From positions 1 through 20,541 of the forward strand of contig CAJWLY010000010.1 of NCBI GenBank assembly GCA_913043155.1: a DNA stretch of 20,541 nt, in the 5' to 3' direction. Shown here in pieces: positions 7,338 to 13,527 of the stretch. A program made the position numbers and the translations under genes. Position 1 is the first letter of the stretch, and every line of letters begins with the position of its first letter. The notes beneath the pieces were generated by a model. The model searched no databases. It worked only from the letters and a program-made list of their open reading frames with translations, and was not told the origin of the DNA. This DNA comes from an uncultured Nitrospinaceae bacterium. Its GTDB lineage: Bacteria; Nitrospinota; Nitrospinia; Nitrospinales; VA-1.

Positions 7338-9143
7338 ATGAAAAAAGTTCTTCTGTTATTTCCCCCGGAATGGGTCCCCACGGCCCCTTACCTGGCGCTC
7401 CCAAGCATCACCGCCGTGCTCCGCCAGAACGGGATCGCCGTGGTGCAGAAAGACATCAATGTTGAGATGTATGACCATATTTTCACCCGTGGGTTCCTGA
7501 TGTTCATTAAGGGGCGTATCGAGAACCGCCTCAAGGAGTTGAGGGAAAAGGCAAGAATGGGCGCGGCCACGGCTGAAGAGCGGGAGCTCAAGAAGATGCT
7601 CAAAGTCTACTCCTACACCGACCTCGAACATCATATTGCGAAGGTAGAGCAGGCCAAGGAGATCATGCGCGGGCCGGAGTTCTACGACGTCGCCAAAGCC
7701 GAGGAGTCACTGAACGCGTTCCGAGAAGTGATGGAATACGTTTCCGCCGCGTATTATCCCGCGAGCATCCAGTTTTATCCGATCGAGAGCAACCTGAATA
7801 TTTACCGTCCCTGGGTGTCCGACGACCTGCTGAAAGCCCCGCATGACGAGAACGTCAATGTATATGCAGACATCTGCAGACAGCTCGTGTTCTCTGCGAT
7901 AGAAGACGAGAAGCCTGACGTGATTGGTATCTCTGTTGGTACGCCGGTGCAGCTCATGTCCGGTATTACCTTCTCCACACTCATCAAGGAGAAGTATCCC
8001 GATATCCACGTGACCGTTGGCGGGAACATCATTACCCGTCTACGTGACGAGTTTCCGAAGAAAGAGAAATTTTTCGGCACGGCGTTCGACTCGATCATCT
8101 TCTACGAAGGTGAGCAAGCGATGGTGCGGCTGGTGGAGGCGCTCGACGGCAAGCTGCCAATGGAGAAAGTCCCCAACCTCATCTACCGTGGCGAGGACGG
8201 AAACATCCGCGTCAACGAGACGCATCAGGAAAAAGTGAACGAACTGCCGCCGCCTGATTTCGACGGGATCCCGTGGGAAAAATATTTTTCACCCGAGCGT
8301 ATCGTCCCCTACCTTGGTACGCGTGGGTGCTACTGGGGCAAATGCACCTTCTGCGACCATGGTGCGGGTTACATCGATCAATTCCGCGCCAAGCACGCCG
8401 ACCAAATCATCGAAGAACTGGCGCACCTGAAAAAAACCTGCAATGCTAAACATTTTTTGTTTACCGACGAGTCGTTTCCTCCGGCACTGTTTAAGAAACT
8501 GCCGGCGCTCATGATCGAAAAAAACCTCGATATTTACTGGACCACTCTCATAAGGTTCGAGTCGAGTCTGCTGGAACCCGAAGTGTGGGATCGCGCGGCG
8601 GAATCTGGGTGCCGGTCACTTTATTTCGGGCTGGAGTCCGCCAACGACCGCGTCATCAAGTTGGTGAAAAAAGACACTAACATTGACGCTGCCGTTGTTA
8701 ACCTCACCCAAGCGGGGCGCGTCGGCATCTGGAGTCATGTCATGGCGTTTTATGGATTTCCCACCGAAACCGGGGAAGAGGCCGAGGACACGCGAAAGTT
8801 CCTGCTCGACAATCAGGACATCATCCATTCCGTCGAGATGTATTTTTTCGTTTTGTACAAACATGCGCCAGTGATGAAGATGCTTGATCAGCTTAAGATG
8901 CATGTGAAAGGTAATCCCGAGCACGACTTTGCGCAGGATTTTTACTACGTTCCCGAGAATGGCCAGACGGTAGAGGAAGCCATGGACCGGTACGACAATT
9001 TTTATAAAAACGATTTCGATCCCTGGGCACTGCGCCTCAATGCGCGCGAGCACGTCTTTTTGTACATCACCCACTATGGTACCAACAACCTGCCTCACCT
9101 GTACCTCAAGAACGATCCCGAGCCCGCCTCAGCCACATCGTAG
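7338..9143 (+). CDS. B12-binding-type radical SAM protein (CX4CX2C)
   Basis: A 601-residue member of the cobalamin-binding/radical SAM superfamily (COG1032 type). The N-terminal Rossmann-like half is split. Residues 1-45 (KKVLLLFPPEW, then LALPSITAVLRQNG) are separated by a helical insertion of about 120 residues from 180-230 (KPDVIGISVGTP, then HVTVGGNIIT). No DxHxxG cobalamin motif is seen. The radical SAM core starts at GTRGCYWGKCTFCDHG, with cysteines 331, 336 and 339 in CX4CX2C spacing rather than the usual CX3CX2C. It continues with FTDESF near 375, the YFGLESAND segment near 430, and FYGFPTET near 470. The reaction is unknown; methylation or another radical modification is plausible. 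The ATG at 7338 has no convincing ribosome binding site. It converges with the unknown 660-residue gene, 48 bases away. Confidence 0.88.
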   Translation: MKKVLLLFPPEWVPTAPYLALPSITAVLRQNGIAVVQKDINVEMYDHIFTRGFLMFIKGRIENRLKELREKARMGAATAEERELKKMLKVYSYTDLEHHIAKVEQAKEIMRGPEFYDVAKAEESLNAFREVMEYVSAAYYPASIQFYPIESNLNIYRPWVSDDLLKAPHDENVNVYADICRQLVFSAIEDEKPDVIGISVGTPVQLMSGITFSTLIKEKYPDIHVTVGGNIITRLRDEFPKKEKFFGTAFDSIIFYEGEQAMVRLVEALDGKLPMEKVPNLIYRGEDGNIRVNETHQEKVNELPPPDFDGIPWEKYFSPERIVPYLGTRGCYWGKCTFCDHGAGYIDQFRAKHADQIIEELAHLKKTCNAKHFLFTDESFPPALFKKLPALMIEKNLDIYWTTLIRFESSLLEPEVWDRAAESGCRSLYFGLESANDRVIKLVKKDTNIDAAVVNLTQAGRVGIWSHVMAFYGFPTETGEEAEDTRKFLLDNQDIIHSVEMYFFVLYKHAPVMKMLDQLKMHVKGNPEHDFAQDFYYVPENGQTVEEAMDRYDNFYKNDFDPWALRLNAREHVFLYITHYGTNNLPHLYLKNDPEPASATS

Positions 9144-9191
9144 AAAAAGTACTCACATTTATTTAAATAAGAGCAGCGGGCGGTCCTATCG

Positions 9192-11174
9192 TTAGTCGTT
9201 GCGGGTAAACCCACGTAAGGGAATATCGGGATCGATCTCAGGATCCGTCAGTGGTTTGGGAGTTGCTTTTTCTGCGGGGGTGGGGGATGTTTTCTGTTGG
9301 TCCGCTTCGCCGCGTTTCTCGGCGAGGAAGACGGCGATGTCTTCGTTGATCAGGGTGTCCGGACACATCTTCAGGTGCTGGCGAAAAAACGGCATGTTCA
9401 TTATCCGGTCGTTGTATAGGCAGTCCATCCCGTAAAAATCGAATAGCCCTCCGATCGGCCGCGGTCCCACCAGAAACAGCACCCCGTTGGGCAGTAAGAC
9501 ATCGGCGGCTGATGCCAGAATCTTCTCGCACACGGTTCGGTCCTGATAATAAAACATCGGAATCCATTTGAAGACCATCCCGTATTTGTCTTTATAAACT
9601 TCTTCCAGGTGTTCCTTCTCAGGTAAAAACGAAACTTTCTTCAGGTTGTCGAGTTGTTTGCGTTGTGCGGCGTGGTCCCAAAGCTGGTGCGCATTTTTTT
9701 GTGCCAGTTCCGGGTCACCATAAAGGATGGTGTATTCCCGCTCGTGGGTGCAGTCGACGCAACCGGCGATGACCATATCGAAGGTGTGGACGAGCACGCG
9801 GTCGACTTTTTCCAGCTTGGCGGACATGCCCGGTGCCATTTCCATGTAATAGATGATCTGGTCCAGTGCCAGCGGTTGAAGCGCGGGTTCGTCGATGCCT
9901 TTCGCCCCTTCAGGGTAAAATGGAACGGCATAGACCGCTTTCATTGGGTCCGTCGCAGGGGGAAATCCGTTAAAGAACCATTTCCACGTGAACGGGTACT
10001 CGGGTGCCCTTGTCGGAGGATTGGATTGCGAGTTTACGTGCCAGTCAGGATAAAAAGAAACCACCCGTTTGTCTTCATCGTCGATGAGGACGAACGACTG
10101 GGAGTTTACCTGGACCTCGCGTCCGCATGAGGGCTTGCCGCCGATGGCCCGGTTGACATATGGAATCGGGTTGGGATCGTCAAGGACGGTAACTTTGTAA
10201 ATGTCGCCCTGATGGACGGTGAGGCAGACTTTATAGTCTTCGTGGAAATACCGCCACGGCGGATCGGGCTGGGGTGACCAGGTGATTTCGTGCGACCGGT
10301 TGGTGTCCATGAACACGTGCAGAATGTCCTCTTCGCCCGCGGGGGCCTTGGGTATGAAGAAGGATGCAAAAATATTGTATGCACCGGTGGATGGGTAGGT
10401 GGGGAGTCCGCGGTAACGCAGCGTGTCCAGTTGCTCCTCGCGCGACTGGTCCTCGTAGATTCCCCAGAGGAACTCGAACGCTGCGCCTCCGCTTCCCGGC
10501 AGGGTCGATTGGAACAGTTCGACAACGGGGATGATGTCGAGTCGGGCCCAGTTTACCTGAAACATGAAGCTCAGGAAAACCTGCCGTCCCTCGAATGTTC
10601 CGTCGGGCAGGGCGTAGAGAGCATCTTTGGTGAGTTTGACATCGTATTTCCCGTCGCCAAGCGAGACCAGATTGTCGTCTTTATAAAAATATTTAACTTC
10701 AGATACCGGTACGCGCCACACTTCGGCGGCTTTTTCGCGAAGAAAGTCGAGGGTCATCGTCTTCCATCCGGGTTGGTCTTTGATATCGATCTGCGATTTG
10801 AAAGTGCGGGCACGGGGTTTGATGCCGACCCACTGCCGGCAGTCCAGTTGCATGCGGGCCAGTTCCAGACAGGTTTCGCCTGTGTCGGAGTTTTTGCCCC
10901 ATTTAGCTTCGTGCAGGGGATGTCCGCCCGGATCGGTTCCCAGGAATCGGCGGCCTTCGTCATTATAGAAAGCCATGTGTCCTGTACGGTAGATTTTGAT
11001 CCGTGTGGTGGCGACGCCTGGACTTTCACCCTCGTGCCAGTAAGTGGCGCCGTCTTGTTTTGTGGTTTTAAGCTTGGACAATCGGTTGCGTATGGACACG
11101 GCAACGGCTTCGTTGTCTGCAAACGACAACGCGCCGGGACGCGACAGGGCCACCTGGATTTTTTTCTCCTGCAC
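9192..11174 (-). CDS. Unrecognised 660-residue protein with a methyltransferase-like C-terminal segment
   Basis: I do not recognise the family. The start is GTG at 11174, with AAGGAA six bases upstream. There is no signal peptide or membrane helix. The first 330 residues are rich in aromatic and beta-strand-like segments and include a possible small ubiquitin-like or beta-grasp stretch. Near residues 450-475 the segment VHTFDMVIAGCVDCTHE carries a CVDC pair. The region around 545-620 (SAADVLLPNGVLFLVGPRPIG, then DTLINEDIAVFLAEKRG) resembles the late strands of a class I SAM-dependent methyltransferase, but no glycine-rich SAM motif was identified. The tail is proline-rich and disordered. It lies between two radical SAM genes, converging with one and diverging from the other by 118 bases, which suggests but does not prove a shared pathway. 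Confidence 0.75.
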   Translation of the reverse strand: MQEKKIQVALSRPGALSFADNEAVAVSIRNRLSKLKTTKQDGATYWHEGESPGVATTRIKIYRTGHMAFYNDEGRRFLGTDPGGHPLHEAKWGKNSDTGETCLELARMQLDCRQWVGIKPRARTFKSQIDIKDQPGWKTMTLDFLREKAAEVWRVPVSEVKYFYKDDNLVSLGDGKYDVKLTKDALYALPDGTFEGRQVFLSFMFQVNWARLDIIPVVELFQSTLPGSGGAAFEFLWGIYEDQSREEQLDTLRYRGLPTYPSTGAYNIFASFFIPKAPAGEEDILHVFMDTNRSHEITWSPQPDPPWRYFHEDYKVCLTVHQGDIYKVTVLDDPNPIPYVNRAIGGKPSCGREVQVNSQSFVLIDDEDKRVVSFYPDWHVNSQSNPPTRAPEYPFTWKWFFNGFPPATDPMKAVYAVPFYPEGAKGIDEPALQPLALDQIIYYMEMAPGMSAKLEKVDRVLVHTFDMVIAGCVDCTHEREYTILYGDPELAQKNAHQLWDHAAQRKQLDNLKKVSFLPEKEHLEEVYKDKYGMVFKWIPMFYYQDRTVCEKILASAADVLLPNGVLFLVGPRPIGGLFDFYGMDCLYNDRIMNMPFFRQHLKMCPDTLINEDIAVFLAEKRGEADQQKTSPTPAEKATPKPLTDPEIDPDIPLRGFTRND

Positions 11175-11277
11175 GGGGTGTTCCTTGAGATACGAGGTTA
11201 GATTAGATAAGGATGCCGATTATAGGAAGTCCGCTTGGGTTCTGTCAATGTGGTAAGTGTAAATCGAAAAAATTTGC

Positions 11278-11286
11278 TGATACAAT
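11278..11286 (+). promoter_or_regulatory. Extended -10 promoter giving a leaderless transcript
   Basis: TGATACAAT is an extended -10 element (TG-n-TACAAT), with only a weak -35 (TGTAAA, 11258-11263) 17 bases before it. The -10 ends six bases before the ATG at 11293, so transcription should begin at or next to the start codon. No Shine-Dalgarno sequence precedes the ATG, which agrees with a leaderless mRNA. Confidence 0.5.
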
Positions 11287-11292
11287 AGCGCC

Positions 11293-13134
11293 ATGCGTTT
11301 CAAAATCGCTTTAGTCAATATGCCCTTTGGGTTTCATATCTACCCGTCGGTCCAGCTTGGGACCCTGTCCACCCTGATGAAATCGCACGGCTGGGATGTG
11401 AAGAGCCATTACCTGAACCTTCACTTCGCCCACCAGCTCGACCTGCCAGTGTATAACCAGCTTTGCGAGAAGAGGTTCCTCATCGGTGAGTGGCTTTTCT
11501 CGCACCTCTTGTTCGGACAGAACCCGAAGAACCAGGAATACATGGAGCATTTTGAGTTACACATCGAGGACGTTTGCCAGTCCATCGAACGTCCCCGGGA
11601 ATTTTTATCGGACGTGAAAACCAAAATGGTCCCAGAATTTCTTTCCTGGGCGGTGGAGACAGTGGATTGGAGTCAGTACGGCGCGATCGGGTTTTCTTCG
11701 ACTTTCAACCAGAACCTCGCCAGCCTGACGCTGGCCAAGCTGATCAAGGAAAAATACCCGTCCGTCAAAATCCTGTTTGGCGGATCCAATTTCGAATCGG
11801 AAATGGGTCTGGAATATTTCCGGGTGTTTCCTTGGATCGATTACGTGGTTCCCGGCGAAGCCGAGGGCGTGCTGCCACCATTGATGGAGTCCCTGTCCAA
11901 TGGTGGTGCGGTTCCCACGGGAGTGGTGTACCGGCGCGATGGGCAGGTTGTGTACGAAGACAGCCACGAATTAAACGAGTTCAGCAAAAACGCTCCGCCC
12001 GACTACGATGATTTTTTCGAAGAGTTGAAACAGGTCGACTCCAAGTCCGCATTGAAGGAAAACCCGGTCATCCTCTATGAGACCGCGCGTGGATGCTGGT
12101 GGGGCGAGAAGCATCACTGTACCTTTTGCGGGTTGAACGCCTCGACCATGAAGTTCCGGTCAAAACCGATGGAACAGGTCCGCGCCGATTTGACCGATCT
12201 GTCCAAACGTTACGATTCGTTCCGGTTTCGGCTGGTGGACAACATCCTCGAAATGAACTATATCGACGGAATTTTTGGCGAACTGGCGCGGAACAATTAC
12301 GATCTGCAATTTTTTATAGAGGTGAAAAGCAACCTGACTAAACAGCAGATCAAGGTGCTGGCTCATGGCGGGGCGAAGGTGATTCAGCCTGGGATCGAAA
12401 GCTTCAGCCTCAACCAGCTTCAGGAAATGGATAAAGGCGTGCGCCCCATGCAGAATATTGTGTGCATGAAATGGGCCATGTACTACGGGATCGAAGTGAA
12501 CTGGAATATCTTGATCGGGTTTCCGGGGGAGACGGATGAGGATTATCGCCAGCAGATCAGGTTGATCAAACTCCTGTTTCACCTGCCGCCACCCGAGTGC
12601 GTGGGAAACCTGTGGTTGGAGCGGTTCAGCCCTTACTTCACGCGGCCTGATGAATACGGAATCAGCATCACGGGTCCAGGCGAAGCTTACTCTTATGTTT
12701 ACGATTCGCCTGGCATCGACTTGTTGAAAATTGCTTACGACTTCGAGTTTAAAACCGAGACCCGGATTGATCCACAGTTGAAAAACGAACTGATGCAGAC
12801 GGCGGCGGAATGGAAGCGGCGCCATCAGTCTGATCAGTTGCCTTACCTGATGTTTACGAAGGCGATGGATTTTGTGACCGTCTATGATGGAAGGTCAATG
12901 GAGGAGCCGGTTAAGACACGCTTTGACGGTCCGCCAGCGTGGATCATTTTGTTCTGCAACGAGTCCCCGAAAACACTCGAGCAGATTCGCGATCACCTCC
13001 GCGAACAGGGGCTGCAGGAAGAGGCGCCGGATTTTGTTGAAGAGTCTGTTGTTCACTTGGAGCAACAAGGTCTTCTCTATGGAGAGCGAGGCAAATACCT
13101 GACACTTGCCCTGCCGCATAACGCGAATTTATAG
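11293..13134 (+). CDS. RiPP maturation radical SAM C-methyltransferase-type protein
   Basis: A 613-residue B12-binding/radical SAM protein of the type described as RiPP maturation radical SAM protein 1 (TIGR03975 family, from memory). The N-terminal cobalamin-binding Rossmann region spans about 1-240 (KIALVNMPFG; IGFSSTFNQ; ILFGGSNFE; YVVPGEAEG). The signature RGCWWGEKHHCTFCGLN places cysteines at 268, 276 and 279 (CX7CX2C), followed by MKFRSK. Later core segments are QPGIESFS near 384 and NILIGFPGETDED near 424. Residues 530-610 (PAWIILFCNESPKTLEQI, then VVHLEQQGLLY) look like a small winged-helix or RRE/PqqD-like domain that could bind a leader peptide. Family members methylate unactivated carbons in peptides. 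No precursor peptide was found in the window. The gene appears to be translated from a leaderless transcript. Confidence 0.88.
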   Translation: MRFKIALVNMPFGFHIYPSVQLGTLSTLMKSHGWDVKSHYLNLHFAHQLDLPVYNQLCEKRFLIGEWLFSHLLFGQNPKNQEYMEHFELHIEDVCQSIERPREFLSDVKTKMVPEFLSWAVETVDWSQYGAIGFSSTFNQNLASLTLAKLIKEKYPSVKILFGGSNFESEMGLEYFRVFPWIDYVVPGEAEGVLPPLMESLSNGGAVPTGVVYRRDGQVVYEDSHELNEFSKNAPPDYDDFFEELKQVDSKSALKENPVILYETARGCWWGEKHHCTFCGLNASTMKFRSKPMEQVRADLTDLSKRYDSFRFRLVDNILEMNYIDGIFGELARNNYDLQFFIEVKSNLTKQQIKVLAHGGAKVIQPGIESFSLNQLQEMDKGVRPMQNIVCMKWAMYYGIEVNWNILIGFPGETDEDYRQQIRLIKLLFHLPPPECVGNLWLERFSPYFTRPDEYGISITGPGEAYSYVYDSPGIDLLKIAYDFEFKTETRIDPQLKNELMQTAAEWKRRHQSDQLPYLMFTKAMDFVTVYDGRSMEEPVKTRFDGPPAWIILFCNESPKTLEQIRDHLREQGLQEEAPDFVEESVVHLEQQGLLYGERGKYLTLALPHNANL

Positions 13135-13307
13135 AAATTTTTAATGATCGGGCGTCGGAAATCTGCCAAGCTGGCACTCTAAATATTATTTTCAAAATGG
13201 TGCTTGTCCCGTCAAATGTGGTGCTGTGGTAACGCTCCTTTCTAGCCGACCTTCATCCCAAGTGTAAGGTTTCCCCCTGCGTGCCCGACTGCTCATTGAT
13301 TTCTTCA

Positions 13308-13321
13308 ATTGCTTAAGCAAT
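13308..13321. promoter_or_regulatory. 14-bp perfect palindrome, possible operator
   Basis: ATTGCTTAAGCAAT is a perfect palindrome that ends 48 bases before the -35 hexamer of the TPR gene promoter. It is flanked by CTCATTG (13292-13298), repeated inverted as CAATGAG (13318-13324). The size and position suit a dimeric regulator, but no regulator gene lies nearby. Confidence 0.35.
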
Positions 13322-13369
13322 GAGTGGGGTGCGTTCCTTATTTTCTGTTTTTCTCTGGAAACAGTCGAG

Positions 13370-13398
13370 TTGACAGATGGGACTGAACCCCTTATAAT
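13370..13398 (+). promoter_or_regulatory. Perfect consensus sigma70 promoter
   Basis: TTGACA (13370-13375) and TATAAT (13393-13398) are separated by exactly 17 bases, an ideal sigma70 promoter. Transcription would start near 13405, leaving a leader of about 120 bases before the TPR gene ATG at 13528. Confidence 0.85.
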
Positions 13399-13462
13399 TC
13401 CATACTCAACCAGAAAACAACAAGTTGTCATCAGTTCGCTCGCCGGGCCGGTTGTGTTCACG

Positions 13463-13476
13463 CCTGCGACGGCAGG
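13463..13476 (+). promoter_or_regulatory. Leader hairpin upstream of the TPR gene
   Basis: CCTGC and GCAGG form a perfect 5-bp stem around a GACG loop in the leader RNA. It ends directly before an in-frame GTG (13477). This makes that GTG an unlikely start and favours the ATG at 13528. Confidence 0.3.
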
Positions 13477-13527
13477 GTGGAGAATTTCTCGAAGACCGAT
13501 CACTTTATTTTGAGAGGCAAGACACCA

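Larger units (their letters stand above)
13135..13527 (+). other. Non-coding gap with the TPR gene control region
   Basis: This 393-base stretch has no convincing gene; the reading frames are short or are shadows. A precursor peptide for the adjacent radical SAM enzyme was looked for and not found: only frames of about a dozen codons occur on the plus strand. It holds a 14-bp palindrome, a perfect consensus promoter and a small leader hairpin, listed separately. Confidence 0.6.

Noticed and set aside
9159..9170. Palindrome TTATTTAAATAA between convergent genes
   Set aside because: It is a purely AT self-complementary stretch, with no GC stem or T-run typical of a bidirectional terminator; easily expected by chance in AT-rich spacer.
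10290..11201. Plus-strand frame of 303 codons
   Set aside because: It is antisense to the 660-residue protein, which has a good ribosome site and continuous protein-like sequence; the plus-strand translation shows no domain and no start signal.
12160..12825. Minus-strand frame of 221 codons
   Set aside because: It is antisense to the radical SAM core of the RiPP-type enzyme, whose conserved motifs fix the coding strand.
13477..13527. N-terminal extension of the TPR protein from GTG 13477
   Set aside because: The GTG follows directly on a leader hairpin and the extra 17 residues are not TPR-like; ATG 13528 has a better ribosome site.
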